Translations under genes and position numbers: made by a program
Assembly: GCF_002836415.1 (NCBI RefSeq)
Contig: NZ_PJBP01000185.1
Location: 1-64,000, forward strand
Direction: 5' to 3'
DNA: 64,000 bases
From: Psychromonas sp. MB-3u-54
GTDB taxonomy: Bacteria; Pseudomonadota; Gammaproteobacteria; Enterobacterales; Psychromonadaceae
Shown: piece by piece, positions 8,910 through 18,280 of the stretch
How positions within the stretch are numbered: the stretch's first letter is position 1
Layout of the letters: each line of letters opens with the position of its first letter
The notes under the pieces: model-generated
Database searches by the model: none
What the model saw: the letters and a program-made list of their open reading frames with translations, nothing else
What the model was told of the DNA's origin: nothing

Positions 8910-10039
8910 TGAAAACCAAAATATTAATCGTGATTAGTAATATGGAATTTGGTGGTGCGCAACGTCAAATAGTAGAGTTAGTCAACAATATAGACCAAAC
9001 TCAGTTTGAGATACATGTTTGCTCCCTTTCTGAATATGTACCACTTACAGAGCAGTTTAATGAGGGAATTCCTCTACATATTATTCATAAAAAAGCCAAA
9101 TTTGATTTCTCAGTTGTTTTTAAATTAGCAAGCTTAATACGAAAAAATAAATTTAACGTCATTCACAGTTATTTATTTGATGCAGAAATAGCGGCCCGAT
9201 TAGCCGCAAAACTATCATGCACAGATATTAAAGTGATAGGCTCTGAGCGTAATGCAAATTACACGCTAAAGCCCATTCAAAGACGGGCATACAAACTCAC
9301 CAAACATTTAGTCAATGCTATTATTGCTAACTCCCAAAGTGGGGCTGATTTTAATGCTAGCCAAACGGGCCAACCTGCCAGTAAATACCATGTAGTCTAT
9401 AACGGTGTAGATACCAGCAGATTTAGACCTCAAGATAAGAAAACTATCCGTGCCGAATTAGGCATTGACCAAAACTGTAAGCTTATCGGCATGTTTGCCA
9501 GCTTTAAACAGCAAAAAAATCACCCATTTTTAATCGAAGCTCTTCAAAAAGTAAAAGCGCAAGGACATGAATTCAAGTTACTTTTAGTTGGGGATACTCT
9601 TCATGGTGGACTGCACGGTTCTGATGATTATACAGTTAAAGTAAAAAAACAAATTGAAGCATCAAATTTTTCCGATGATGTTATTTATTTAGGCAACCGC
9701 GATGATATCGAGCATATTTACCCTGCCTGTGACTTTACCGTTTTGCCCTCATTATTTGAAGGGACCCCGAACGTAGTGCTCGAATCAATGGCATGTGGCG
9801 TCCCCGTTATTGCAACTGATGTTTCGGATAATAAAAAGATAATAACGAATATTCTGAATGGTTACATTATTAGTCTCAACAATACCGAACAATTAAGTAG
9901 CAGAATCATTACGTTATATGAGAATAAAGAAAATCTTACTCTGATGGCCATAAATGCAAGAGAACAAGTAGAAAAATATTTTTCATCACAAAATTTAGCT
10001 GCAAATATGCAATTAATTTACTGTAATAAAGCACTTTAA
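8909..10039 (+). CDS. GT4 family glycosyltransferase
   Basis: 376 residues with GT-B architecture. The N-terminal acceptor domain starts ILIVISNMEFGGAQRQI, the glycine-rich loop typical of GT4. The linker has VVYNGVDTSRFRP, and the C-terminal domain has LIGMFASFKQQKNHP and the E-G-T-P-N-V-V-L-E-S-M-A-C-G-x-P-V-I nucleotide-sugar motif. It probably adds one sugar to the lipid-linked repeat at the inner membrane face. The ATG overlaps the previous stop codon by one base (TAATG), so it is coupled to the GT4-methyltransferase gene. It ends the three-gene operon. Confidence 0.88.
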   Translation: MKTKILIVISNMEFGGAQRQIVELVNNIDQTQFEIHVCSLSEYVPLTEQFNEGIPLHIIHKKAKFDFSVVFKLASLIRKNKFNVIHSYLFDAEIAARLAAKLSCTDIKVIGSERNANYTLKPIQRRAYKLTKHLVNAIIANSQSGADFNASQTGQPASKYHVVYNGVDTSRFRPQDKKTIRAELGIDQNCKLIGMFASFKQQKNHPFLIEALQKVKAQGHEFKLLLVGDTLHGGLHGSDDYTVKVKKQIEASNFSDDVIYLGNRDDIEHIYPACDFTVLPSLFEGTPNVVLESMACGVPVIATDVSDNKKIITNILNGYIISLNNTEQLSSRIITLYENKENLTLMAINAREQVEKYFSSQNLAANMQLIYCNKAL

Positions 10040-10295
10040 CAAGCAAATATGATCAAAGAGAGCAAAAACATGAAGAGGAAGCCCCAAATTCAGTGTCAGG
10101 GTAATTTGTTAAATATCCCGTGCGCTATCTAAACGCACTTCAAAAAAATGACTAACTAAAATAAATTAGCTGATTAAACCGTTAGCCTTACACATTCACA
10201 TCACTATAAACACTTCGGGGCTTGATATCAAAAACACACGTACTTTTTTACACAATCTGCTTATTGGATATCCACTACATATAATATTTCACATA

Positions 10296-10835
10296 TTGTC
10301 TAGAGGAGAAACATTCGCTTTACATGAAATACAAGTAAAAGATATAAAACTGGGACAAAATCCTGCGAGCTTATTTTACCCCCCAAAAACATTTATTTTT
10401 AAACGAGGAGGAGACTGGGACTCTGACACTAGAGAAATTGAAAAGCATCCACTATACATCAGTTACATGCAACGCATAATAAATAATATGGAATGGAAAG
10501 ATACTCCGTATTATAAAAAAGCGCTGTCACTCACAGCGGATGGAGGCACATTTAGAGGCGGTGACTATAACAGAGATGAAATTCACATTTTCTTTGATAA
10601 ATGTGATGATTTAATCGAAGAGATAAAAAAAAATGGTTATAAAAGCAATAGACGATTATTCTCAGAAGGGAAAATAAAAAAAATATGCCTTCTTTCTCAA
10701 GAGGTTAGCGTCAACATCTCTCGCGACAAAAAAATCATATTAAACGATGGTTGGAATCGCTTTATTATTGCCAAATTATTGGGTATCGAAACGATCCCAG
10801 TAAGAATTTTAATTACACATAAATCAAATATTTAG
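10296..10835 (+). CDS. Unknown protein with ParB/sulfiredoxin-like C-terminal motif
   Basis: 179 residues, unnamed family. The N-terminal half has a GDWD motif, a conserved-looking K-H-P-L-Y block and WKDTPYYKK. The C-terminal half has LIEEIKKNGYKSNRRL, VSVNISRDKKIILNDGWNRF and IAKLLGIETIPVRIL, the pattern of ParB/Srx-like folds (helix, beta hairpin, D-G-x-[HN]-R, then I-P-V-R). Proteins of this kind occur in sugar and tailoring loci; their chemistry is not known to me. The only in-frame start is TTG at 10296. A good AGGAG lies downstream of it with no in-frame start codon after it, so the 5' end may have been lost or altered. It is separated from the upstream operon by 256 bp. Confidence 0.6.
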   Translation: MSRGETFALHEIQVKDIKLGQNPASLFYPPKTFIFKRGGDWDSDTREIEKHPLYISYMQRIINNMEWKDTPYYKKALSLTADGGTFRGGDYNRDEIHIFFDKCDDLIEEIKKNGYKSNRRLFSEGKIKKICLLSQEVSVNISRDKKIILNDGWNRFIIAKLLGIETIPVRILITHKSNI

Positions 10836-10994
10836 ATTCACGATATTCAAACATACTACTACAGGCTTTCATATTAATGAACGATCAACAGTTGCTTTAA
10901 ATAAAGCCTCATTATTTTCGATTATACGGTACTAACCTCAACAGCTATTTAACATTTTTTCTTGCAAAGACAGAATGATAACAAAGCGCAATCT

Positions 10995-11022
10995 ACACCT
11001 TGAAAATTATTTCCCAAGGTGT
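10995..11022 (-). terminator. Weak stem-loop after the beta-helix gene
   Basis: ACACCTTG and CAAGGTGT form an 8-bp stem around a 12-base loop, 12 bp beyond the stop codon of the minus-strand gene at 11035. There is no clear T-run on either side, so termination here is only a possibility. Confidence 0.35.
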
Positions 11023-11034
11023 TTAATTGAACGC

Positions 11035-12717
11035 TTACTCGTAATCCATCTGTATGTTTGAAGGAGCAAAAGGAACGGAAAAATATTGTTGACCACTCCC
11101 AAATTCAAATGCTCCTATATCAATTTTATCGCCTTGGAATCGAGCCTCCCCAGATAAGTCTTTCTTTGCATCCACTTCGTATAAAGTCGCTATTTTTTCA
11201 AATACGAAAGTAGTAGCTCCTTTGTCGATAGCTGGTGAATTATTTTGTAGTTTAAAATCTAAATTTTGATAAGCAATAAATAATGGATTGGTGTTACTGC
11301 ATAGGGCACAAGCACCATAAGAGTCTTGGTACTCTTTTAGTCCAACTACTTGATTACTGCTTCGTCTTATTCGTTCACCATCGGGATGATATAAAATATT
11401 ATTATCTATAGTACTAAAATCTAAGACTTTATAATCGCCAGTAATATCCGAACCGTCTGGTCGAGTTCTATATGCAATAATATTATTGCGCACAATATAC
11501 CCACTACCAGTTGCTAGCTGTATTCCATTATCAAAATCATAAATAGTATTATTTACCGCACCACTATTCTTTGTACTTCTAAAATGTATCGCTGTACCCA
11601 CAGAATAAAAGCTGGTCGGATCCCAAGAAGCATAATTAAGTGCATGTACATTATATATTTGATTACCAATAATCCATGCGTTATCAGCACCAGTGACTAC
11701 AACCCCTAAGACTGCATCATGGATCGTATTATTAAGCACCCATACATTAGTTGGATTATTATGAATTACAATCACTTCTCCGTCAGAAGATGTGGACTGC
11801 CCGTACCCATACATAATATTACTCGATACGACAATGTTATCTGCTCCCTTTATATCAACTGCATTTTCACCATCATCATGAAAATTGTTTGCACCAATGT
11901 ACACATGACTAGGTCTTCTGAGATCAGATGGATCAGCATACCCGGCCTCTCCGACTTGGATAGAATCGCCGCCGTTATTATGGATATGATTATTCAAAAC
12001 CCACGTATAATCAGCATAGTGACCAATGTGAATTCCATGATAATCATTTTCAGCCGCATCAATGCTTATATCACCAAAACCATGAATATGGTTATTATAA
12101 ATAATTATATTATTTACTCCGTTACCAGCAACCGATAATACCTGTGTATTTCCATCCGCTAGACCAGGACCTGAAAACTCATTATTTCTGACCACTATAT
12201 GGTCTGAACAGGCACCATCAAGACAACGTAAGCTTAATGTTTTTCTTGAGGTGTCAAAAAATAAATTTTCTATATAGGCATAACTTCCCGTTATTATGGT
12301 TTCTCCTCGAATCAAAGCTTTATTTAAGCTGTCGCCTTTAATCCAAACAGGAGCTAGTTCAGTACCCAAACTATTAATCGAAATTCTTCCACCTCCGGTA
12401 TATGGACCATTATGTATTTCTACATAAGCACCGGCCTGCAAATCACCTTCTGGAATTGTAGCTCGGGGAAGGTCAGGGGAACCAAATGGGTTATTACTGT
12501 CAGTCGCGTTCGCATGTGACACATCGACATAATAATAATTATCAACTACCTGATTTGGCCAGGCATCTGGTCGATTAGGTGCCTGACGCTCAATAGGATC
12601 CCCCCCCCCCCAATCAGGCATTGGTATACCGACAGAAGGTTCATATGCTAGAAGCATACTTGAGAAAAAAACAGTAATTGAAATAAGGGAAATTGCCAAC
12701 TTTGTAAGTAATTTCAT
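11035..12717 (-). CDS. Secreted right-handed parallel beta-helix protein (polysaccharide-lyase-like)
   Basis: 560 residues. Residues 1-24 are a signal peptide with likely cleavage after Leu-Leu-Ala. From about residue 110 to 420 the chain is made of short rungs with the N-N-x-I-H-[GN]-x-G pattern (NNHIHGFGD, NNHIHNNGGDSI, NNTIHDAVLGVV, NNTIYDFDNGI), the hallmark of right-handed beta-helix proteins such as pectate and alginate lyases and C5-epimerases. No specific catalytic signature was recognised. Export and fold suggest it binds, cuts or remodels the secreted polymer; this is inference. Codons 36-40 contain a run of 12 G (12600-12611), so the frame can be switched by slippage. It is transcribed alone. 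Confidence 0.75.
   Translation of the reverse strand: MKLLTKLAISLISITVFFSSMLLAYEPSVGIPMPDWGGGDPIERQAPNRPDAWPNQVVDNYYYVDVSHANATDSNNPFGSPDLPRATIPEGDLQAGAYVEIHNGPYTGGGRISINSLGTELAPVWIKGDSLNKALIRGETIITGSYAYIENLFFDTSRKTLSLRCLDGACSDHIVVRNNEFSGPGLADGNTQVLSVAGNGVNNIIIYNNHIHGFGDISIDAAENDYHGIHIGHYADYTWVLNNHIHNNGGDSIQVGEAGYADPSDLRRPSHVYIGANNFHDDGENAVDIKGADNIVVSSNIMYGYGQSTSSDGEVIVIHNNPTNVWVLNNTIHDAVLGVVVTGADNAWIIGNQIYNVHALNYASWDPTSFYSVGTAIHFRSTKNSGAVNNTIYDFDNGIQLATGSGYIVRNNIIAYRTRPDGSDITGDYKVLDFSTIDNNILYHPDGERIRRSSNQVVGLKEYQDSYGACALCSNTNPLFIAYQNLDFKLQNNSPAIDKGATTFVFEKIATLYEVDAKKDLSGEARFQGDKIDIGAFEFGSGQQYFSVPFAPSNIQMDYE
12600..12611. repeat. 12-base poly-C/poly-G tract inside a coding region
   Basis: Twelve consecutive C on the plus strand, read as G12 in the beta-helix gene, encode the end of Trp36, Gly37-Gly39 and the first base of Asp40. 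The current length is in frame. Loss or gain of one G would truncate the protein just after the signal peptide. Tracts of this length usually vary in copy number between cells. Confidence 0.9.
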
Positions 12718-12849
12718 TTGCTAGGCTCCAAGTAAACAAACAACAAATTCATATTAAACAATATAGAATAGTAAAAATAAATTGCCATGGATCATATCGC
12801 GATAGTAGATAATATATGGGTGACCGCGTTAATGTAATGAACAAATCAA

Positions 12850-13050
12850 TTTTGACCCGGTTTTGTAATCATTCCAATATAACTCATCAACTCTATTTGA
12901 GCTTCGTCAAGATTGAAGTAACCTATTTTCAGTATAGATGCTGTTTTTAAATTTTTAAAGAAATGATCTATTAACGCATTATCCCAGCAGTTTCTTCCTG
13001 CGACTCATACTCTGCTTTATTCTGAATCACCATAATAGTTAACGATATAT
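12850..13050 (-). pseudogene. IS3-family transposase (OrfB) C-terminal remnant
   Basis: On the minus strand one frame reads WDNALIDHFFKNLKTASI, then GYFNLDEAQIELMSYIG, matching the end of the IS3 integrase domain (C-W-D-N-A, E-S-F-F-K-x-L-K, E-A-x-x-x-I-x-x-Y-I). In a neighbouring frame just before it lies SMSRR, the usual lead-in to that block. The catalytic Glu position after W-D-N-A reads Asp (I-D-H). Frameshifts and missing N-terminal two thirds make it dead. Confidence 0.65.
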
Positions 13051-13245
13051 TCGACTTGTACAATGAGAGCAATAACATCGTAACCAGCTATTTTAACGGG
13101 AAAATATATTTAAGATTGAAATGCGGATTCAATTTCTTGTGCTTTATAATCTACAAATAACACGAGCAATCGTATCGTGTTTAGGAATACTGGCATCAAA
13201 AGGGCTATATTGGCAAAGACAATCAAGCTTAAATGCCCCAAAAGT
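13051..13245 (-). pseudogene. ISAs1-like transposase N-terminal remnant
   Basis: A minus-strand frame reads FGAFKLDCLCQYSPFDASIP, then KHDTIARVICRL. After a disruption, a second frame reads YKAQEIESAFQS. The L-x-Y-x-P-F-x-x-x-I-P-x-H-D-T-I-x-R-V pattern is the N-terminal signature of ISAs1-family transposases. The remainder is absent. It abuts the IS3 remnant, so this gap is a site of repeated insertion. From 13246 to 13751 nothing else was recognised except the promoter region expected for the next gene. Confidence 0.5.
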
Positions 13246-13751
13246 AGGTATCCTCCTAACCTTCAAAGTCTGATATCAAAGCACTTATTGCAAGAAAAAG
13301 AATATCTAATAGGTTGTTTTTTACAGCTTTCAATCCTAAAATCATAGTGTTTTACAAAAGCAGCGCTCATGACAAGTATCTAAAATAAAATCATGTACTG
13401 ATATAATCCTCGTTTTTGAAAAAGTTTAATTTATATCTAAATTTATAATACGCTTACCACAATGCTTAGACTGATAGCGATTATTACAGTTTGATAAGAT
13501 CGTAGAGAAGATGTCTACAGGAAATGTTTATAAAACGGCCACGATTCCTCACCTTACTATTAATAACCTCAGAATTTTGATTATAAAGTGTTTTTTAGGT
13601 GCAAATGTCAGCTAATCACCTAAACAACAATTAAAGTGAATAGAGCTATAAGGGAATATACACAATGGCCAAAAGCTTGAATAAGCAAATCATCTTCACT
13701 CCAACATTTAACCTGTTTGTTAATTAATTTTAAATTAAAAAAGGGTGAAAT

Positions 13752-14672
13752 ATGGAAAACCAAAAAAGCACAAATTTTATTACGGTTTTTACTCCAACTT
13801 ATAACCGAGCAGAATATTTGACAAGGGTGTATGAAAGTTTAGAAAAACAAACGTATAAGAATTTTGAATGGTTAATTATTGATGATGGCTCATCTGATAA
13901 CACAGAAAATATAGTTAAAAATTTGGCAGCTGAGGCAACATTTGATATTCGCTACATATATCAAGAAAATCAGGGTAAACATGTTGCTATAAATAAGGCA
14001 GTCGAAAATGCAAGAGGTAGTTTTTTAGCAACCCTAGATTCAGATGATTGGTATATTGATACAGCCCTCGATACCTTAATAACATATTGGGAGAAATTGC
14101 CTACCTCATTCCAAGAAGAATTTGTTGGGGTTGTCGGTCTTTTTGCTTATACATCTGGGAAAATTGTTGGCTGTAATTTCCCTAAAGATGTCTTTGACTC
14201 CAACAACATTGATATCTGGGCTAAATATAAAATGAACGGTGATAAAATTGGGTTTAATCGAATAGATGTTATGAAACAGTACCCTTTCCCGGTGAATCTA
14301 GGTCAATTTGTGACGGAATCACTTGTTTGGCATCGTATAGGAGCTAAATATAAGACTCGATTCGTCAATGATATTATTGGCATTAAAGAATATCAAGAAG
14401 GAGGCCTGACAGACAAAGGCCTAGTTAATCAAGTTCGCAGTTCGAAAGCATCTTTAACATACCATAGCGAGTTAATAAGCTATGGTAAAAAATTACCTTT
14501 TAAAATTTTTATCAAAAGTTGGGCAAATTACATAAGGCATAGCTTTCATGAGAAAATCCCTTTTATTGATCAGGCTATACGTTCTCCGTCACCGCTTATA
14601 TGGGTTATGCATTTACCTGTAGGCTTTTTGTTATATGTTCGAGATCTCTGGTATCTGCATATTGCTCGCTAG
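13752..14672 (+). CDS. GT2 family glycosyltransferase
   Basis: 306 residues. A GT-A fold inverting glycosyltransferase: TVFTPTYNRAEYL at the N-terminus, the nucleotide-binding DDGS (44-47) and the metal-binding DSDD (96-99). The C-terminal half is basic and ends with a short hydrophobic segment (about 285-298), suggesting membrane association. The ATG at 13752 follows an AAAGGGTG binding site. The gene stands alone, flanked by IS debris on the left and a hairpin on the right. It likely adds one sugar of the EPS repeat; donor and linkage cannot be predicted. Confidence 0.85.
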   Translation: MENQKSTNFITVFTPTYNRAEYLTRVYESLEKQTYKNFEWLIIDDGSSDNTENIVKNLAAEATFDIRYIYQENQGKHVAINKAVENARGSFLATLDSDDWYIDTALDTLITYWEKLPTSFQEEFVGVVGLFAYTSGKIVGCNFPKDVFDSNNIDIWAKYKMNGDKIGFNRIDVMKQYPFPVNLGQFVTESLVWHRIGAKYKTRFVNDIIGIKEYQEGGLTDKGLVNQVRSSKASLTYHSELISYGKKLPFKIFIKSWANYIRHSFHEKIPFIDQAIRSPSPLIWVMHLPVGFLLYVRDLWYLHIAR

Positions 14673-14685
14673 AAACACTTTCCTT

Positions 14686-14707
14686 GTGTTGGCAGGTTCG
14701 CCAACAC
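14686..14707 (+). terminator. Stem-loop after the GT2 gene
   Basis: GTGTTGGC and GCCAACAC form a perfect 8-bp stem with a 6-base loop, 14 bp after the stop codon. It is not followed by a T-run, so it may be an inefficient terminator. The remaining 400 bp to 15109 contain no recognised gene. Confidence 0.5.
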
Positions 14708-15109
14708 TAAAATACAACACAGTCAACAAACGCGCTATTTACCACAGCTACAGAATACCTTCATGCCTTGGCTCTCAAAGTCATGAAGGTGAATAGGGAA
14801 TGGTAAAAAGGTAGCTTAACAAACTTAAATAGGGTGTCCAAATTCAGTTGACCAAGTTATTAGCCCCCCCTGAGCAGGTTACATTCATCGACCTTGGACA
14901 ATTGAAAATAGCCAGTACTGGGTACTTGATTTCAGATAAGATGAATGCAAAATGTATGCAGAGGATGAACCTCGAAACTTAGCACAATCAGATGTTCTTT
15001 ATTGAATCTAATAAAAAAGCCATTCAAAGATAGTATGGCAGAGCGACCTAGTCTGATGATCTTTCTAAAAACATAATCCAACTCTGAATGTTCCACTTAA
15101 TATACTATG

Positions 15110-16222
15110 TTAGTAGAATGAAGATAGCTTAGCTTTTATTGAGTAATGAACCTTATTACCAATCCTCAACAAAAACACCGAATAAATTGAAGATATCATC
15201 AAGAACAATAAACACAATGCAATGGTTATTAATTCATTGTTAATTTCATGAGCCATACTTTCCCAAGGTTTTCTTAAAAAACCATTGACCAAAAATAATG
15301 GCATTGAGATTGTGCCAAAAAACATACAAATCTTGTAACTCAAACCTCCCTCTTTAATTTTTTTTGTTAAAAAACTGAAAATACACAGCAGAAGAACACA
15401 AAAAAAGAAATGGCTCAATAAGAAGGCATATTCATTAAAATTACCAATGACAAATGCAACAATTGAAACAATAAACAACCAATTTGATAGTTTCACTGGT
15501 TTATCTTGAGCTAAATAAATACCTAAACATAATACCGGCATGTGCCCAATAGGGGTAAAAAACACACTAACATCACTATATAAGTAACCTTTAGTAAGTA
15601 AAGATATGATTAAACAGCTTAAGCTAATATAGATTAAAAATACATTTCCAAATCGTTTGAACATAGCCAATATGAATGGAAACACTAAGTAAAATTGGAA
15701 AATAAACGATAAAAACCACCATGGTCCCACTAACGAAAAACCAGTTCCTGGGTAAAAATTATACAGCAAAGAGAACTTGAAAAAAAATGATTTAGAAATA
15801 GGAATAAACCATTCAGCAAACCCCATTCCATTATAAATAACATTAATGCTAAACATAAAACCAAAGTATGACACTATCGCGAGCAAAAACATCGGGTAAA
15901 TTTTTTCTAAGCGATCGAATATAAATTTTACATATAAAAAATCACTTTCATTTTTAGCGTATTTCTTCATCAAGCCATAAGCACTTAAAAAGATAAATAC
16001 TTGAACACCAAAATGCCCAAAATAGCTAAATAGTGCACGAATAATACCAGCAGGTTCAGTTAACAAAATATCAAACAAGTTGTAAACATTTTCCGGCATA
16101 AATTTCATTTCATTTTCTTTAGGGGTAGGAAAACGATGCATAAAATTATGAATAGCTATCATTAATATAGCTAAACCTTTAAAAATATTAGTTTCTACTT
16201 TAGTGATGCCATTCCAAATCAT
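15110..16222 (-). CDS. Acyltransferase 3 family membrane protein (OafA-like)
   Basis: 370 residues with about ten hydrophobic segments and the acyltransferase-3 N-terminal pattern: FKGLAILMIAIHNF, where the His of the first helix is the expected catalytic residue, then FGVQVFIFLSAYGL. The family O-acylates sugars of lipopolysaccharide, EPS and peptidoglycan using acyl groups from the cytoplasm. The length is normal for the membrane domain alone. It is on the minus strand with gaps on both sides of about 200 to 400 bp, so it is probably a single transcription unit. Acetylation of the EPS is the simplest inference. Confidence 0.82.
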   Translation of the reverse strand: MIWNGITKVETNIFKGLAILMIAIHNFMHRFPTPKENEMKFMPENVYNLFDILLTEPAGIIRALFSYFGHFGVQVFIFLSAYGLMKKYAKNESDFLYVKFIFDRLEKIYPMFLLAIVSYFGFMFSINVIYNGMGFAEWFIPISKSFFFKFSLLYNFYPGTGFSLVGPWWFLSFIFQFYLVFPFILAMFKRFGNVFLIYISLSCLIISLLTKGYLYSDVSVFFTPIGHMPVLCLGIYLAQDKPVKLSNWLFIVSIVAFVIGNFNEYAFLLSHFFFCVLLLCIFSFLTKKIKEGGLSYKICMFFGTISMPLFLVNGFLRKPWESMAHEINNELITIALCLLFLMISSIYSVFLLRIGNKVHYSIKAKLSSFY

Positions 16223-16428
16223 ATTTTTATTCTTTGTTTATTGTGCCTAATTTAACTTTCACTTTATTCTTACATTAATTAATGCAATCTACAGTCGAAA
16301 ACGATAAACATAAGTAATATTTCATTCAGGCTAAGTTGCAACTCCACAAGAAAATAATGATGTAATCTTAACGTGCAAAAATCGAGATTAAAAAGTGACA
16401 ATTTTTAAAATATGAAGTATTCCGTCAA

Positions 16429-18057
16429 TTATTTTTCTACAAAATCATAAAATTTACATTTTTCCATCATTTCTTTACTGCTAAAAGTAATAGTTTCATT
16501 CGATGATGTCATCGAGTAATCATTACAAGTTCCTTCCCTATATTCATCGTTAATAACCGAAAGAGAATTATCAAGTATATCTGATTTAATACCAACCCAA
16601 TTAGCAAGAGTGTGAATGAAATTGCGTGCATAATACGTTCTTTGAATTTTTACTGATTTTTTTATAGATTGACTATCCCAAAAAATAAGTGGCACCTCGA
16701 ATGCACCTCTGCTTACAAGGTCATCAAGCCCATAAAAAAAATAAGGCGTACGATTTAATCGCGTTAACCCATGGTCAGAAATATATATCAGCTTTGAGTT
16801 TGTTTTTTCAAGTCGAAGCATGATTTCATTTAATATGAAATCAGTGTATCGAATGCTGTCGTCGTAGCAGTTTTTAATATTTCCCAACTCTTCTAATTCA
16901 GGCACTTTGAAGAATTGGGTAGGACTTCTTTTACAGAAATTAGGATGGGAACCAATTAAGTGAATTACGATGAACTCCCCATCAGGATTTGATTTTTCAG
17001 AAATTATTTTTTCAAGAGGTTTCAATACTACATTATCAAAACCCGATTCAGTAAAATCCCCTTTATTAAGAAAATATTGGTCATTGGAGGGTTTAGCTAA
17101 CAAAGTCACGCGTGTATCATAGAATCCAATGTAACCTTGATTTGAAATCCAATGAGTAGTCAAGCCCATTGAGTTCATTAAATCAATGGCATTATAACTA
17201 TAATCAACAGTGCTTTTATCATTCAGTGTTAACATCCTGGAAATAGATGCACTTGTTTGAGGTGCAGGCGCGTAAACGCCATCAATAATAGTCATCCCTC
17301 TTCTTTTTGCTAGTAATGGAGATGTTTCTTTTGGATAGCCATATATTGAATGATTACTTTTTCTTGCTCCTTCACCGAAGACTAGAACGTAGAAATCTTT
17401 TTTTCTACCATATCTAGAAATATTTTCCCACTGGCGACTCTTGGGCATATCTCTAAACTTCTCTAACTCTTTAAAATATTTGTGAAAATTATAAAGATCT
17501 GCGGTAATAAAGCCTTTTTTTACAGCTGTTCTTGTTGCATCGAGCCAAGTATGTGCACTTCGTTCTTCATATCTATTTATCACTTCTGCACAAAACAAAA
17601 GAGGAAAGAGGGCGATTAACACAAGTAATCTATTATTGCAGGCCACAGAGAGGAAATGGAAAATTATTGTACATACCAATGTAAAAACAGCCATCAATAT
17701 ACCAGGTATTATATTTACAGTTTCATAAAATTCTTTAGTCTCATTTATGTTTGTTTCCAAAATAACAGACACTGCCGCCAATCTTGGAAATCCTCCGTAC
17801 GAAACACTATAGGTCACTACATAAAGTATGTAAGATGTGATAAATAAGCAAGTAACATAAAAAATGAATTTATGGATTCGACTAGAAATAAACAATATTG
17901 ATAATATGAGTAGTTGGTTGTAAATGGTGTAAAATAAGAATCTTTCTTCATGCCCTGCAAAACCGGTTAACACTAAACTGTGTAAGAAAAAAATACAAAA
18001 CAAACTTACTATGGGGTACTTTGAAAGCATAGCGAATATTGAGTGATGTAGTTTCAT
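16429..18057 (-). CDS. Phosphoethanolamine-transferase-like protein (sulfatase fold), nucleophile position Gly
   Basis: 542 residues. Five N-terminal membrane helices (about 12-160) are followed by a periplasmic alkaline-phosphatase/sulfatase domain, the layout of EptA/CptA enzymes that move phosphoethanolamine from lipids to glycans. The motif around the nucleophile reads VFGEGARKSNHSIYGYPKET: Gly230 stands where EptA and MCR enzymes have the catalytic Thr. GSH (369-371) and SDHG (Asp428, His429) are kept. The E of the usual D-H-G-E is replaced by Leu. The protein may be inactive, use another residue, or belong to a branch with different chemistry. The ATG has a good AGAGGA binding site. The gene lies upstream of the acyltransferase on the same strand. 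Confidence 0.75.
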   Translation of the reverse strand: MKLHHSIFAMLSKYPIVSLFCIFFLHSLVLTGFAGHEERFLFYTIYNQLLILSILFISSRIHKFIFYVTCLFITSYILYVVTYSVSYGGFPRLAAVSVILETNINETKEFYETVNIIPGILMAVFTLVCTIIFHFLSVACNNRLLVLIALFPLLFCAEVINRYEERSAHTWLDATRTAVKKGFITADLYNFHKYFKELEKFRDMPKSRQWENISRYGRKKDFYVLVFGEGARKSNHSIYGYPKETSPLLAKRRGMTIIDGVYAPAPQTSASISRMLTLNDKSTVDYSYNAIDLMNSMGLTTHWISNQGYIGFYDTRVTLLAKPSNDQYFLNKGDFTESGFDNVVLKPLEKIISEKSNPDGEFIVIHLIGSHPNFCKRSPTQFFKVPELEELGNIKNCYDDSIRYTDFILNEIMLRLEKTNSKLIYISDHGLTRLNRTPYFFYGLDDLVSRGAFEVPLIFWDSQSIKKSVKIQRTYYARNFIHTLANWVGIKSDILDNSLSVINDEYREGTCNDYSMTSSNETITFSSKEMMEKCKFYDFVEK

Positions 18058-18280
18058 GAAAAATTCCTCTCTGGTTTAACTGATACATGTAATCGTAACT
18101 AAAAGTAAAACCAAAGGGATACCATAACAATTTGATTCTAGTAGTATAGTTTGCATTTTTTTGATAATGCAACGGTACAACTTAACTAAAAATTTTATTA
18201 AAAGATTACTAAATACAACTAATAACGAGATTTACAACACAAAATTAACACCAAATAATTATCAAAATCATAGGTAAAAA

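Noticed and set aside
11719-12138. Plus-strand 139-codon frame
   Set aside because: Antisense of the beta-helix gene. The repetitive Asn/Ile codons of the real gene produce an open opposite frame.
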